From: Flavobacteriaceae bacterium
GTDB taxonomy: Bacteria; Bacteroidota; Bacteroidia; Flavobacteriales; Flavobacteriaceae
Reading direction: 5' to 3'
DNA length: 64,000 nucleotides
Assembly (NCBI GenBank): GCA_947483075.1
Contig: CANKLE010000011.1
Location: forward strand, 1 to 64,000
Part shown: one piece after another, positions 45,351 to 55,638 of the stretch
How the letters are laid out: each line of letters starts with the position of its first letter
Position numbering within the stretch: the first letter of the stretch is position 1
Notes under the pieces: generated by a model
Databases searched by the model: none
What the model saw: the letters and a program-made list of their open reading frames with translations, nothing else
Told to the model about the DNA's origin: nothing
Made by a program: the position numbers and the translations under genes

Positions 45351-47741
45351 ATGTCAAAAACAGACGCTCAACTTAAAAGTAATGATTGCGGAATAAGCGC
45401 TATAAAAACCGTTTTTACCCTTTTTGAAAAAAACATTTCCCGCTCTTATATAGAAACGCACGTTGCTACAGAACAAAAAGGATCTCGTATATCTGATTTA
45501 AAAGATTTTTTAGACGATCATGGTTTTGATACTACCTATCAATTATTAAATTTCAATACAATTGCTGGCAACGAGCAACTCCTGGATAGTTATTTCCCAT
45601 TTATAATTCCGGTAAAACGCAAAAACAACCTACACTACGTAGTGGCTAGTGGCCGAAAAGGGAAAAAACTAAAAATTCACGATCCAAGCAAAGGCGCCGA
45701 GTTTTTACTGTCGTTTCAAGAAGTAAAAAATCAAGCCCATTATACCAAAAACGATTGGAGTTATGTGCAAACAGAAACTCAAATAGGAGCTGTTTGCGCG
45801 CTAGAATTAGCAGCATACGCTTTGGATGTTGACACTGCAATAGTAGAGAACGGGCTTACCCAATTGTTTAATAAAATAACCTACTTCTCCTACCTGAAAG
45901 AAAGTTTTGGATTTAAAAATAAGGAAACTGAAAAAGACTTCCTGGTTGATCTACTCAAAAATCAAGAGATTTCAGCTGTTCCTTCGAATTTTAAGTCCTT
46001 GCAACTAGAAAAAGGGAAAATAAAAAATAACGCACCCGTTATTTTGTGTGTGCAAAATAATGAAGTCAAATCGGCAGAGACCAATTACCCCAAAGAAGAA
46101 AAAGGGAGTCTATATTGGGAATTATTTAAAAAACTAGGCAGCTACAAAAAACTGTGGTACATCTATATTTTTGCCGCCTTGTTCTCGGCTATAACTGCCC
46201 AAATTGCGGTATTTACCAATCAGATTCTCATCGACAATGTATTGCCTACTTATAACATGAGCACCTTGGTGTTGTTTAGTATCGGTCTTGGTGTTTACAA
46301 ATTGTTTGACCTCTTTACTACGCTCTACAAAAATTTTATAAGCATTCATTTGGGCAATGCCTTAGACCGGTTTTTTCTGTTTTCATTTGACGAAAAAATA
46401 AACAATTCATCCCTGTCCTATATTCACACCTATAAAAAAGGCGATTTGATGGAACGCGTAAGTGATTCCATGAAGTTGAAGAGTTTCTTTATGAAATTTT
46501 TTACGGGCATTTTGGTCGATGTAATTGTAGCCATTTACTCGTTGTTCATCCTGTTTTTAATAGACAAAACGCTCACCTTTATTGTGCTTGTGGTGATGAT
46601 TTTGTTTGTGATCTGGTTTAAGTTTATTACGCCCTACTTGAAACAAAACGAGCGCATGCGCTACATAAGAAAAGCCGATTTTGTATCAAAAATGATGGAA
46701 AAAGTAGAAGGCATTCAAGTAATCAAAAGCTTTAAAATAGAACGTTTTCACTCCAATAAAATTTATGCCAGCATTAACGACTACCTAAAAATTCAGTTGC
46801 GCAATGGCTATGTCGATTTGATCAACAAATTGGTTGTCGCGTTGATTGTAATTTTCTCCTCCTTACTCATTATTATTTTCTTGACCAAATCGGCCATTGA
46901 AACCCAGTCGATTACGTTGGGGCAAATCGTAACCTTTATTGCGCTATCATCCAAAATATTTTCCTCCCTCAAAGGGATTTTGGACGACAACATGACTTTG
47001 CAAGAAAATGAAGTAATCTTAAAACGATATTTAGATTTTGACGAAAAAGCAAGCCAAGTAAGCAGCGGTGGTATTCAGCATTTTAAACTCGAAAAAATTG
47101 AATTTCAACAAATTAACTACGGCTATCTGCCGCATGAATTAGTATTAAAAGGCATTGATTTACAAATTTCAAAAGGACAAAAAATTAAAATAGAAGGACA
47201 AAATGGCTCCGGCAAATCTACCTTTAGTAAAATTTTGACTACACTCTATCAGCCTTCTTCTGGTCACATTTTGATCAACGACAAGGACAAAAAATTCTAC
47301 AACCAAGAAATTGTAAAAGACAAGATTTTATTGGTTACCAACGAAGATATTTTGTTTAATGACACCTTGTACAACAACATCGCTTTGGGCAAGGAAATTG
47401 GCATTGAAGCCATTTTGGACATGGCCGAACGCATCAGTTTCTATGATTTTATAGCATCAAAAGAAGATGGGTTAGAATTTATTATCAGCGAAAACGGCAA
47501 GAATTTATCAACCGGACAACGCAAAAAAATGCTCTTGTTGCGCGCGATGTTTGCCGACGCCGAGCTCATTATCTTAGACGAGGTGCTTTCAGGTATGGAT
47601 AATGAATCTAGAGACCAAGTAGAATCACTCATTAACGAAGAACAGGACAAAATTTATATCATTATTTCGCACGAACCCATTCACAATATTCAATTCACAA
47701 ACACTTATAAAATTACCAATGGAGAACTTTTCTTACTATAA
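45351..47741 (+). CDS. C39 peptidase-containing ABC exporter (type I secretion)
   Basis: A 796-residue bacteriocin-type exporter that cleaves a leader peptide from its cargo while exporting it. The N-terminal C39 peptidase has a complete triad: C13 (NDCGISAI), H95 (LHYVV) and D111 (IHDPSKG). Residues about 135-262 form an extra segment between peptidase and membrane domain whose fold I do not recognise. Membrane helices run from about 268 to 560. The ATPase domain has Walker A GQNGSGKS near 616, signature LSTGQ near 718 and LDE near 741. Its end overlaps the HlyD gene by 23 bases. No cargo with a double-glycine leader is visible nearby. Confidence 0.92.
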   Translation: MSKTDAQLKSNDCGISAIKTVFTLFEKNISRSYIETHVATEQKGSRISDLKDFLDDHGFDTTYQLLNFNTIAGNEQLLDSYFPFIIPVKRKNNLHYVVASGRKGKKLKIHDPSKGAEFLLSFQEVKNQAHYTKNDWSYVQTETQIGAVCALELAAYALDVDTAIVENGLTQLFNKITYFSYLKESFGFKNKETEKDFLVDLLKNQEISAVPSNFKSLQLEKGKIKNNAPVILCVQNNEVKSAETNYPKEEKGSLYWELFKKLGSYKKLWYIYIFAALFSAITAQIAVFTNQILIDNVLPTYNMSTLVLFSIGLGVYKLFDLFTTLYKNFISIHLGNALDRFFLFSFDEKINNSSLSYIHTYKKGDLMERVSDSMKLKSFFMKFFTGILVDVIVAIYSLFILFLIDKTLTFIVLVVMILFVIWFKFITPYLKQNERMRYIRKADFVSKMMEKVEGIQVIKSFKIERFHSNKIYASINDYLKIQLRNGYVDLINKLVVALIVIFSSLLIIIFLTKSAIETQSITLGQIVTFIALSSKIFSSLKGILDDNMTLQENEVILKRYLDFDEKASQVSSGGIQHFKLEKIEFQQINYGYLPHELVLKGIDLQISKGQKIKIEGQNGSGKSTFSKILTTLYQPSSGHILINDKDKKFYNQEIVKDKILLVTNEDILFNDTLYNNIALGKEIGIEAILDMAERISFYDFIASKEDGLEFIISENGKNLSTGQRKKMLLLRAMFADAELIILDEVLSGMDNESRDQVESLINEEQDKIYIIISHEPIHNIQFTNTYKITNGELFLL

Positions 47742-48951
47742 TACCAGTTCCATTAATTTTATTAAAATTCTCAACCGATTTTTTGTCGTTTTTGTGGGTA
47801 TTGCACTGGTGATGATCGTCGTATTGAACTTAAATGATACGGTGAAATTTAAAGATGGACATATTTACTCGGATACCCCACAATTTAAAATCAATGCTCC
47901 CGACGAAGTACGGGTAGTAAAAGTTTCCGTAAAAGAAGGCCAAGAGGTGCACAAAGGCGACACCTTATTCGTTTTAGAAAATAAAAAAACAGCCGCTGAT
48001 TTTAATGTGTTGACTACTGATGTGGCTTCTATGCAGCAAAAAATAGACATCATCAGCAAGCTCATTGCCAATACGCAACAACGTAAACAAGCGTTGAATC
48101 AATTGTTGCAAATTCAGTCTACGATATACAACACCGACCGCAAAAAAACGGAACAAGACATTCGTTTGCTTTCCAATAAAATTAATTTGGCAAGCCAGCA
48201 AAATTCAATTTGGACCGATAAATACAAAACAGACTCCTTGTTGTATGCCAAAGGGGCCATCTCTAAATATGAGTTGACCGACACCAAAAACCGCAACCTC
48301 GACGACAAAAAGACGCAGGTTGACATGAAATCAATCTCTTCGATTAAAAATTACGATTACGAAAATTTAACCAATAATTTTAATCGCACAAAAAACGATT
48401 TAAGGCGCACCATCATTGAGGTGGACAACACAATCGTAGGTTATAAAAGAGATATCGAGGAATTGCAAGCCAAAATTAAAGACGGTACCCACACCCTCAC
48501 CTATGTGCAAGATGAACTGCATAAATTAATTGTGCTATCCCCATTTGACGGAACTGTATCTAATTTATACAATGCCCAACAAAACATAGAAATTATACCC
48601 AAAGGCGAATTACTTACCATTATTGCCCCCAAAAAAGAACAATTTTATGCCAAAGTTGTTTTGGACGAAGTAGACTTGGCTTATGTGAAAAATGGACAGG
48701 AAATTAACCTCAAATTGGATGCGTTTAATTATTACCGCTATGGGGCCATTAAAGGAAAAATTACCTATGTATCGCCTTCTGACGTGAATAAAACTTTTTA
48801 TTGTTTGGCCACGATATACAAGTACAACCCCAATATTGTGCTCAAAGCCGGATTCAGTCTAAAAGGAGAAGTGATCATAGAACGCATGCGGTTGTACGAA
48901 TATATTTTCAAAAAATTGTTCAATAAAATGGATGAAAACATCAATTCATGA
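47719..48951 (+). CDS. HlyD family membrane-fusion protein
   Basis: A 410-residue periplasmic adaptor linking the ABC exporter to the outer-membrane channel. One membrane helix lies at about 19-38. The lipoyl-type half-motif VRVVKVSVKEGQEVHKGDTLFVLENKKT is near 64-91, a long coiled coil spans about 95-265, and the returning half is LHKLIVLSPFDGTVSNLYNAQQN near 267-289. The beta-barrel domain follows. It overlaps the ABC gene by 23 bases and the TolC gene by 4 bases, so the three genes are translated as a coupled unit. Confidence 0.92.
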   Translation: MENFSYYNTSSINFIKILNRFFVVFVGIALVMIVVLNLNDTVKFKDGHIYSDTPQFKINAPDEVRVVKVSVKEGQEVHKGDTLFVLENKKTAADFNVLTTDVASMQQKIDIISKLIANTQQRKQALNQLLQIQSTIYNTDRKKTEQDIRLLSNKINLASQQNSIWTDKYKTDSLLYAKGAISKYELTDTKNRNLDDKKTQVDMKSISSIKNYDYENLTNNFNRTKNDLRRTIIEVDNTIVGYKRDIEELQAKIKDGTHTLTYVQDELHKLIVLSPFDGTVSNLYNAQQNIEIIPKGELLTIIAPKKEQFYAKVVLDEVDLAYVKNGQEINLKLDAFNYYRYGAIKGKITYVSPSDVNKTFYCLATIYKYNPNIVLKAGFSLKGEVIIERMRLYEYIFKKLFNKMDENINS

Positions 48952-50261
48952 GAACGCTAATTTGTTTTGGTTTTCTGGTTTTCACTGGGTTTGCAATTGG
49001 ACAAAAATCGATGGATTTTGAAGCTTGCCTGCAATTGGCCTTGCAAAAAAACTTGGAAATAAAATTGGCAGGTATTGGCGAAGAAACGGCCAAATACCAA
49101 TACAAAGCCAGTTATGGTAAATTGGCTCCCACAATCAGCGCCAACGGATTTGATCGAACGCGATACAATCAACTGTACGATTTTCAGACCAATTCTTATG
49201 TAGACAATAGCGTACGCGAATTTCGGGGTACGGTTCGCGGAACATTCAATCTATTTGCTGGTTTTAATGTGATTAATTCCATAAAGATGCAAAAGAATGA
49301 GTATGCAATTGCGCAAGTTACATCCAAACAAATTGGTCGTGAAATTACTATTTCGCTGGCCGAAAAATACATTACTATTTTATATTTACAAGAGTTAATT
49401 GCAGCCAATGAAGCGCTGATTAAATCGAGTGAAAAACAATTGGATGTGGCACAATTAAAATTTGATGCGGGGGTAATTTCTGAAAGTGAGTTGTTTAAAA
49501 TTAAATCCCAAAAAGCGACTGAGGAATTGGAATTACTGAGCAACCAAAACAAATTGACTGAGAATTGGATCGGTCTAAAACAAGTACTCAATCTACCCAT
49601 TAGTGAAGAGCTACTTCTACTAAAACCAGAAATCAAACTCGATCAAACGGTAGTATCCACAACGAATTCATTTGAGCTTGCCAAACAAGCACTCGAAATA
49701 CATCCGCTCAACAGCATGAGTATGCTTAGAGAAAAGAAAGCAAAAGCCGCTTTGGCAGTAGCCCGTTCTAATAGGTACCCCAATTTGAATGTAGAATATT
49801 TGTATCGCACCTCCTATTTTCCGGATAACGAATTGGTGAGCTCCGATTTGCAATTTGACCGAAATAGAAATGGGTTTTTAGGCATCAATTTGGTAATGCC
49901 GATATTTAATCAACTGACTACCTTTTCTAAAATTAAAGTGGCAAAGGGCGCATATAAACAAGCCCTAGTGAATACAGAAATTATTCGCAATCAAACTACC
50001 AGAGAGGTAATGAAAGCAATTACCGACACCAAAACAGCCCTAAAAAAAGTAGAAGCTGCAACCCTGGCCTATGCCTATGCGAAAAAAAGCTTTGAGGCTG
50101 ACGCCCTGAAATTTGAATTGGGAAAAATAAACATCAACGAATTGAATACCACCAAAAAAGCATTTAGTACTTCCCAAACCGAATTAATTCAATCAAATTA
50201 TGAATTGATGTACAATAATGCCTTAATTAAATTCTATTTGGGCGAGGATTTTAAATTATAA
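48948..50261 (+). CDS. TolC family outer-membrane protein
   Basis: A 437-residue outer-membrane efflux channel subunit. A signal peptide (about 1-18) is followed by the TolC/OEP double repeat: MDFEACLQLALQKNLEIKLAGI near 22-43 is the first helix, AEKYITILYLQELIAANEALIKSSEKQLDVAQLKFDAGVISESELFKIKSQKATEELE (about 140-197) is the long coiled coil, and the second half repeats the pattern near 250-420. It overlaps the HlyD gene by 4 bases (ATGA) and completes a full type I secretion set. It is convergent with birA, and no hairpin is seen between them. Confidence 0.93.
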   Translation: MRTLICFGFLVFTGFAIGQKSMDFEACLQLALQKNLEIKLAGIGEETAKYQYKASYGKLAPTISANGFDRTRYNQLYDFQTNSYVDNSVREFRGTVRGTFNLFAGFNVINSIKMQKNEYAIAQVTSKQIGREITISLAEKYITILYLQELIAANEALIKSSEKQLDVAQLKFDAGVISESELFKIKSQKATEELELLSNQNKLTENWIGLKQVLNLPISEELLLLKPEIKLDQTVVSTTNSFELAKQALEIHPLNSMSMLREKKAKAALAVARSNRYPNLNVEYLYRTSYFPDNELVSSDLQFDRNRNGFLGINLVMPIFNQLTTFSKIKVAKGAYKQALVNTEIIRNQTTREVMKAITDTKTALKKVEAATLAYAYAKKSFEADALKFELGKININELNTTKKAFSTSQTELIQSNYELMYNNALIKFYLGEDFKL

Positions 50262-50266
50262 ACAGC

Positions 50267-50992
50267 CTAAAAAATCAACTGAATTTCTTTGAGATCAAAG
50301 GCCAACAATTGATCGAATTCGTTTCTTACCTCTAATTTTCCATCCTTGTTTACCCCTTCAATACTGCCGTTAAAACTTCCGTGAGGTGTTTGGAATGCAG
50401 AAGGTATTCCTTTGCGAAACAACCAATTTTGGTAGTTAAAATGGCACGATTCACGCTCTTTTTCCCAATTGCTTAGCATGAATTCTATAAGCGAAACTAT
50501 TTTTTCTAACAACAGTTGCTTATCAAAGGTTTGCTTACAAATGGCGGCAAGTGAAGAAGCATTTGGGTAGCCTTCAAAACTAATTTGGTTTACATTTAAT
50601 CCTAAACCAACGATCGAAATTACGTTTTTGTCACTTTTGTGGATATTCTCGATGAGAATTCCGCCAATTTTTTTGTTTCCTGACATAATGTCGTTTGGCC
50701 ACTTGATAGCCAATTCTGGAATTTCGAAGGCCTGTAAAGCCGAGTGCACAGCTACAGAAACAGCAATGATTAACTCGAACGGATCTTCCTTTTGCGTATA
50801 GAATTCACGAACTAATATGCTTGTTATGAGGTTTTTACCAGGCTCAGAAACCCAAGTTGCTCCCCGTTGTCCTCTGCCATTGGTTTGGTGTTCTGCAGTT
50901 ACCACGGTAAAATTGGGAAGCATGTCTAAGTCTTTATTTGACTTTAAAAAGTCATTGGTAGAAGCTATGGCATTGAGTTTGACTTGTATCAT
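50267..50992 (-). CDS. birA: Biotin--[acetyl-CoA-carboxylase] ligase
   Basis: A 241-residue biotin protein ligase that attaches biotin to carboxylase carrier domains. The biotinyl-AMP loop is GRGQRGATW (39-47), KWPNDI is at 97-102 and KIGGILIEN at 108-116; the C-terminal SH3-like domain spans about 190-241. There is no N-terminal DNA-binding domain, so it is the monofunctional type and not a biotin operon repressor. It is divergent from rsfS with 97 bases between starts. Confidence 0.95.
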   Translation of the reverse strand: MIQVKLNAIASTNDFLKSNKDLDMLPNFTVVTAEHQTNGRGQRGATWVSEPGKNLITSILVREFYTQKEDPFELIIAVSVAVHSALQAFEIPELAIKWPNDIMSGNKKIGGILIENIHKSDKNVISIVGLGLNVNQISFEGYPNASSLAAICKQTFDKQLLLEKIVSLIEFMLSNWEKERESCHFNYQNWLFRKGIPSAFQTPHGSFNGSIEGVNKDGKLEVRNEFDQLLAFDLKEIQLIF

Positions 50993-51058
50993 GGGAACGC
51001 TTTACATCAAAGCCGATTTAATGTTGTGTTAAGGTTCAAAATTAATGACAAAAAATGA

Positions 51059-51066
51059 TAACTTTG
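51059..51066 (+). promoter_or_regulatory. -7 box (TAACTTTG) of rsfS-ftsH
   Basis: TAACTTTG matches TAnnTTTG and lies 23 bases before the rsfS ATG. No TTG at the standard spacing was found. Confidence 0.45.
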
Positions 51067-51089
51067 CAATCCTATATATAAAATAATAA

Positions 51090-51461
51090 ATGGCTAAAAA
51101 GACTGTAAATAATGATGTTTTACTATCAAACATCATCAAAGGAATTGAAGAGGTAAAAGGAAATGATATTGACATTCTAGATTTGCGCGAAATTGACAAT
51201 GCGGCCTGTGATTATTTTATCATTTGCAACGGAAATTCAAATACTCAAGTAAATGCCATTGTGAATTCTATTCAAAAAACGGTTTCGAAATCCATTAAAG
51301 ACAAGCCTTGGCATGTTGAAGGAAGCGACAATGCCGAATGGGTGCTCATGGATTATGTGAACATTGTGGTGCATGTATTTCAAAAACACATTCGCGAATA
51401 CTACAACATCGAAAGCCTGTGGGGTGATGCAAAAATTACCACCATCGAAAACAAATACTAA
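51090..51461 (+). CDS. rsfS: Ribosome silencing factor RsfS
   Basis: A 123-residue Iojap/RsfS protein that binds large-subunit protein L14 and blocks subunit joining under nutrient limitation. Family text is clear: IDILDLREIDNAACDYFIICNGNSNTQVNAI near 23-53, KDKPWHVEGSDNAEWVLMDYVNIVVHVFQ near 70-98 and the ending REYYNIESLWGDAKI. Length is standard. It starts the rsfS-ftsH pair; ftsH begins 14 bases after its stop. Confidence 0.96.
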   Translation: MAKKTVNNDVLLSNIIKGIEEVKGNDIDILDLREIDNAACDYFIICNGNSNTQVNAIVNSIQKTVSKSIKDKPWHVEGSDNAEWVLMDYVNIVVHVFQKHIREYYNIESLWGDAKITTIENKY

Positions 51462-51475
51462 AGAAATTTACGTGT

Positions 51476-53479
51476 ATGACACCAAATAATAAACCCAATC
51501 CTAAAGGAATGAAAATTAGTCCATGGCTTGTATATGCTGTGGTAATTGCTATTTTCTTATTCATCAGTTTTGCTACTGGCGGCTCAAGTTTTCAAGAACC
51601 AGCCAAAACTACTTCGTCCAAATTCAATTCGTATTTAGAATCTGGCGATATTCAAAAAGTAGTGGTTTACAATAAAACAGAAGCCGAAGTATTCTTAACC
51701 GAAAAAGCCCTTAAATCGGCTGCCCACAAAGCAGTTGCCAAAGACTTGCTGAACAGACCCAACAAAGGTCCTCACTATACTTTTGATATTGGAAATGATG
51801 AGATTTTCCAAAAAAAATTAGAAGATGCCGTGGCCAAAGGAAAATTGAAAGACTACAACTTTGTGCCCAAAAGCAATTGGAGTGAAATCCTAATTAATTT
51901 ATTGCCGATCTTGGTTATTATTGTAATCTGGATTTTTATCATGCGCAGAATGAACGGGGGCGCTGGTGGCGGTGGCGGAGGACAAATTTTCAATATCGGC
52001 AAATCAAAAGCCAAATTATTTGACGAAAAAACCGACATCAAAACCACCTTCAAGGATGTAGCCGGATTAGAAGGTGCCAAAGAAGAAATACAAGAAATTG
52101 TTGAATTCTTGAAACACCCCGAAAAATACACCAATCTTGGAGGAAAAATCCCTAAAGGTGCTTTATTGGTAGGCCCTCCGGGAACGGGTAAAACCTTATT
52201 AGCAAAAGCCGTAGCTGGCGAAGCCAAAGTGCCCTTCTTTTCGCTTTCGGGTTCAGATTTTGTAGAAATGTTTGTAGGTGTTGGAGCTTCTAGAGTACGT
52301 GACTTGTTTAAGCAAGCCAAAGAAAAATCTCCGGCAATCATTTTTATAGACGAGATTGATGCCGTAGGTAGAGCCCGAGGAAAAAGCAATTTTTCTGGCG
52401 GAAACGACGAACGCGAGAACACGCTAAATCAGTTGCTTACCGAGATGGATGGATTTGGAACCAATTCGAATGTAATCGTTTTGGCAGCAACCAACCGCGC
52501 CGACGTACTAGACAAAGCCCTATTGCGAGCCGGACGTTTTGATCGACAAATTTTTGTAGATCTTCCAGACATTAGAGAACGCAAAGAAATCTTTGAAGTA
52601 CATCTTAAGCCATTGAAAAAAGTAGAAGGCTTGGATACCGACTTTTTGGCCAAACAAACCCCTGGTTTTTCGGGTGCCGATATAGCCAATGTATGCAACG
52701 AAGCGGCCTTGATTGCTGCACGTAACAACAAAGAAGCAGTAGACAAACAAGATTTCTTGGATGCCGTAGATCGTATTGTTGGCGGATTAGAAAAGAAAAA
52801 TAAAATTGTTACTCCCGAGGAAAAGAAAGCGATAGCTATACACGAAGCGGGTCATGCCACTGTGAGTTGGATGTTGGAACATGCGGCTCCTTTGGTGAAG
52901 GTAACGATTGTGCCCCGTGGACAAAGTTTGGGTGCCGCTTGGTATTTACCAGAAGAACGCTTAATTGTTCGACCTGACCAAATGCTCGACGAAATGTGCG
53001 CCACAATGGGCGGACGTGCCGCAGAGAAGGTGACTTTTAACCGCATTTCTACTGGCGCATTGAGTGATTTAGAAAAAGTATCCAAACAAGCAAGAGCTAT
53101 GGTTACCATTTATGGATTGAACGAAAAAATTGGAAACGTGACCTATTATGATTCTTCGGGTCAAAGCGAATACAACTTCTCTAAACCCTATTCTGAAGAA
53201 ACAGCTAAAGTCATTGACGAAGAAATCTCGGCCTTGATTGAAAGCCAATACCAACGCGCGATTCAAATTTTGGAGGAAAACAAAGACAAATTGAACAGTC
53301 TGGCTGACATCTTAATAGAAAAAGAAGTGATCTTTAAAGACGATTTAGAGGCAATCTTTGGCAAACGAAAATATGGTGTTCAAGATGCCGAAGAAGTTGT
53401 TTCAGCAGAGTCTGAAGCTGTTTCTGATATCACAACTGAGGAATCAACCGAGACTGTCACAGAAAGTTCTGACGAATAA
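51476..53479 (+). CDS. ftsH: ATP-dependent zinc metalloprotease FtsH
   Basis: A 667-residue membrane-anchored AAA protease that degrades misfolded or regulated membrane and soluble proteins. Two membrane helices lie at about 15-35 and 143-160. The AAA domain has Walker A GPPGTGKT near 231-238 and [15 protein letters not shown] near 287-301, with the second-region-of-homology arginines in AGRFDRQ. The zinc site is HEAGH near 456-460. The C-terminal tail (about 635-667) is acidic and Ser/Thr/Glu-rich. A long AT-rich hairpin terminator follows. Confidence 0.97.
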   Translation: MTPNNKPNPKGMKISPWLVYAVVIAIFLFISFATGGSSFQEPAKTTSSKFNSYLESGDIQKVVVYNKTEAEVFLTEKALKSAAHKAVAKDLLNRPNKGPHYTFDIGNDEIFQKKLEDAVAKGKLKDYNFVPKSNWSEILINLLPILVIIVIWIFIMRRMNGGAGGGGGGQIFNIGKSKAKLFDEKTDIKTTFKDVAGLEGAKEEIQEIVEFLKHPEKYTNLGGKIPKGALLVGPPGTGKTLLAKAVAGEAKVPFFSLSGSDFVEMFVGVGASRVRDLFKQAKEKSPAIIFIDEIDAVGRARGKSNFSGGNDERENTLNQLLTEMDGFGTNSNVIVLAATNRADVLDKALLRAGRFDRQIFVDLPDIRERKEIFEVHLKPLKKVEGLDTDFLAKQTPGFSGADIANVCNEAALIAARNNKEAVDKQDFLDAVDRIVGGLEKKNKIVTPEEKKAIAIHEAGHATVSWMLEHAAPLVKVTIVPRGQSLGAAWYLPEERLIVRPDQMLDEMCATMGGRAAEKVTFNRISTGALSDLEKVSKQARAMVTIYGLNEKIGNVTYYDSSGQSEYNFSKPYSEETAKVIDEEISALIESQYQRAIQILEENKDKLNSLADILIEKEVIFKDDLEAIFGKRKYGVQDAEEVVSAESEAVSDITTEESTETVTESSDE

Positions 53480-53503
53480 TCAATTATAATTCGGTATAAA
53501 CCC

Positions 53504-53546
53504 AAAAAATCTTAATTCAAAACGCAATTGAATTAAGATTTTTTTA
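53504..53546 (+). terminator. Intrinsic terminator after ftsH
   Basis: AAATCTTAATTCAA (53507-53520) pairs with TTGAATTAAGATTT (53528-53541), a 14-base perfect stem, followed by a T-run. Confidence 0.87.
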
Positions 53547-53552
53547 TCTTTG
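53545..53552 (+). promoter_or_regulatory. -7 box (TATCTTTG) of the LUD-cdsA-psd operon
   Basis: TATCTTTG matches TAnnTTTG and directly follows the ftsH terminator. The nearest TTG (53528-53530) is 14 bases upstream, a short spacing. The leader to ATG 53591 would be about 30 bases. Confidence 0.45.
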
Positions 53553-53590
53553 GATGTTTCCTTAATAAATTAACTACTTAGCAGTAAACT

Positions 53591-54190
53591 ATGAGTCTTT
53601 TCAGAAAATTTTTTGGCGTGGGTTCTGATGCTTCTGACGAAGATAGTCAAAGCGAATTCAATGCGCAAGCGCAACAAAATACTCCTGTCGACGAACGATT
53701 CATGTATAATTTCAAGAAAAATGGCGGTAAATTTTTGTATTGCACTGACCCTTCAGAAGTTAATGAACAATTTGAAAATATATTAGAAGAAAATGATTGG
53801 TATGAAAGCGAAGTAATTTGTTACGAACCCAAATTATTCCCATTACTTGATGACAATAAATTGTTATACAAATCACCCAATCAACCTAAATTTCTGTTTG
53901 CATCTTGTGAAAATCTAATTGCCGACGAAGGTTCAATTTTGTTTTCATCCAACCAAATTAAACAAAACAAACCCGACGCACTTCCAGTAAACATTGTAAT
54001 TTATGCTACTACGAGTCAAATCTTAGAAAGCAAAAGTGATGGGCTTCGTGTAATTAAGAAGAAGTACGATAAAGATTACCCGACCAACATTACTACCATA
54101 AAATATTTTGAAAAAGCAAAAGAAGAGGATTTTTTACAATACGGAAGTTCGGCCAAAAACCTATACCTCTTGCTGTTAGAAGATTTGTAG
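53591..54190 (+). CDS. LUD domain protein (LutC/YkgG-like)
   Basis: A 199-residue soluble protein. The segment from about 75 to 195 follows the LUD/LutC pattern ([34 protein letters not shown]), a family linked to lactate-utilisation complexes but widespread as an isolated domain of unknown role in Bacteroidota. An N-terminal charged stretch (about 10-40) looks disordered. No lutA/lutB iron-sulfur partners are adjacent; instead it is the first gene of a phospholipid operon, 1 base before cdsA. Confidence 0.82.
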   Translation: MSLFRKFFGVGSDASDEDSQSEFNAQAQQNTPVDERFMYNFKKNGGKFLYCTDPSEVNEQFENILEENDWYESEVICYEPKLFPLLDDNKLLYKSPNQPKFLFASCENLIADEGSILFSSNQIKQNKPDALPVNIVIYATTSQILESKSDGLRVIKKKYDKDYPTNITTIKYFEKAKEEDFLQYGSSAKNLYLLLLEDL

Positions 54191-54191
54191 C

Positions 54192-54992
54192 ATGAATGAA
54201 ACCCTTCTAAGAGCGCTTACCGGAAGTTTATATGTGGCAATTGTGCTAAGCGCCTCTTTATTTTATCCTTCATTTTTAGTTTTATTTGGTCTTTTTTTGG
54301 CCATTGCCATTTGGGAATTTTGTCAATTGGTGCAATTGCCCAAAATACTGCCTGTTTTTTTTGGCTTGGCCACCTACCTCCTCTTTATTTTTTTTAAATT
54401 TAGTGAAACAACCGAGTTGCTAATGCTGCTGCTTACGCTATTTGTATCTGCCAGAGCGACCAGCTTTATGCTGCGTTCGGATTCCAATATTTTACCTAAG
54501 AATTCAAAGCTGGTGTACCTTATAGGGTATGTTGTATTGCCATTTATTTTATTAGCAAAAATCCCCACTTTAGATCAGGAGTTCAATTCATGGACGGTAA
54601 TTGTGGTCTTTATTTTAATATGGATAAACGACACCTTTGCCTATTTGGTAGGGAAAAATTGGGGAAAGCACAAATTACTAGAACGGGTATCTCCCAATAA
54701 AACCATCGAAGGATTCCTTGGCGGCTTAGTATTTACCATGCTTTTTGCAGTAGTATTTAGCTACTATACGCTGTATCTGTCTGTAGTAAACAGCTTGTTC
54801 TTTGCCATAATTTGCTGTGTAGGAAGTACTGTTGGCGACTTGGTTGAGTCCAAATTTAAGCGAATTGCTGGAGTAAAAGATAGCGGAAAACTCCTCCCCG
54901 GCCATGGAGGTATTTTAGATCGGTTAGATAGTATTATATTTGTGGCACCTTTAGTTTTTTTATTTTATAAAATCTTAGCTTATGTTTCATAA
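54192..54992 (+). CDS. cdsA: Phosphatidate cytidylyltransferase
   Basis: A 266-residue inner-membrane enzyme that makes CDP-diacylglycerol from phosphatidate and CTP. About eight membrane helices are visible. The CDS signature is complete near 215-246: S-x8-K-x-K-R with [20 protein letters not shown] following. It lies 1 base after the LUD gene and overlaps psd by 11 bases, placing the entry step and the last step of phosphatidylethanolamine synthesis together. Confidence 0.95.
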   Translation: MNETLLRALTGSLYVAIVLSASLFYPSFLVLFGLFLAIAIWEFCQLVQLPKILPVFFGLATYLLFIFFKFSETTELLMLLLTLFVSARATSFMLRSDSNILPKNSKLVYLIGYVVLPFILLAKIPTLDQEFNSWTVIVVFILIWINDTFAYLVGKNWGKHKLLERVSPNKTIEGFLGGLVFTMLFAVVFSYYTLYLSVVNSLFFAIICCVGSTVGDLVESKFKRIAGVKDSGKLLPGHGGILDRLDSIIFVAPLVFLFYKILAYVS

Positions 54993-55638
54993 AGAAGGCG
55001 GTAAAATTATTTTAATAGCAACAACCCTCACTGTTGTTTTTTTGCTATTGGCAGATAAATTCATCAAAATTGGATGGTTACTCATGACCATCGAATTGCT
55101 CATTCTAGCTTTTCTAATTCTAATTCTACAATTCTTCCGGAATCCACAACGCGATGTAGAAGTAAATGATTACCACATCATTGCGCCTGTAGACGGAAAA
55201 GTCGTGGTGATTGAAGAAGTATTCGAAGAAGAGTATTTTAAAGACAAGCGGCTGCAAGTATCTATTTTTATGTCGCCCATAAACGTTCATGTTACCCGAT
55301 ACCCTGTAAACGGAAAAGTAAAATTTAGCAAATACCATCCCGGAAAATACTTGGTGGCTTGGCATCCAAAGGCCAGTACCGAAAACGAACGCACCACCAT
55401 AGTAGTTGAAAATCGTATTTTTGGCGAAATTTTATACCGTCAAATTGCCGGAGCCTTAGCCCGAAGAATAGTGAACTATGCCGAAGAAGGCATGCAGGTT
55501 CGTCAAGGAACGGATGCAGGATTTATAAAATTTGGCTCCCGAGTTGATTTATTTTTACCCCTAGGCACTTCCGTTACTGTGAGCCTTAATCAAAAAGCGG
55601 TGGGTGGCAAAACTATCCTTGCAACTAAAGAAGCATGA
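54982..55638 (+). CDS. psd: Phosphatidylserine decarboxylase family protein
   Basis: A 218-residue short-form phosphatidylserine decarboxylase, which makes phosphatidylethanolamine. Two hydrophobic segments lie at about 7-50. The family pattern [16 protein letters not shown] near 63-78 and [18 protein letters not shown] near 93-110 is present. The autocleavage site that creates the pyruvoyl cofactor is the Ser in [11 protein letters not shown] near 186-196 (FGSR in place of the LGST of the long form). It overlaps cdsA by 11 bases and the acyl-CoA-binding gene by 4. Confidence 0.94.
   Translation: MFHKEGGKIILIATTLTVVFLLLADKFIKIGWLLMTIELLILAFLILILQFFRNPQRDVEVNDYHIIAPVDGKVVVIEEVFEEEYFKDKRLQVSIFMSPINVHVTRYPVNGKVKFSKYHPGKYLVAWHPKASTENERTTIVVENRIFGEILYRQIAGALARRIVNYAEEGMQVRQGTDAGFIKFGSRVDLFLPLGTSVTVSLNQKAVGGKTILATKEA

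Noticed and set aside
51853..52422. 189-residue open frame on the minus strand inside ftsH
   Set aside because: It lies opposite the conserved AAA domain of ftsH, has a low-complexity composition rich in Ser and Pro, and shows no family pattern; it is a shadow of the real gene.
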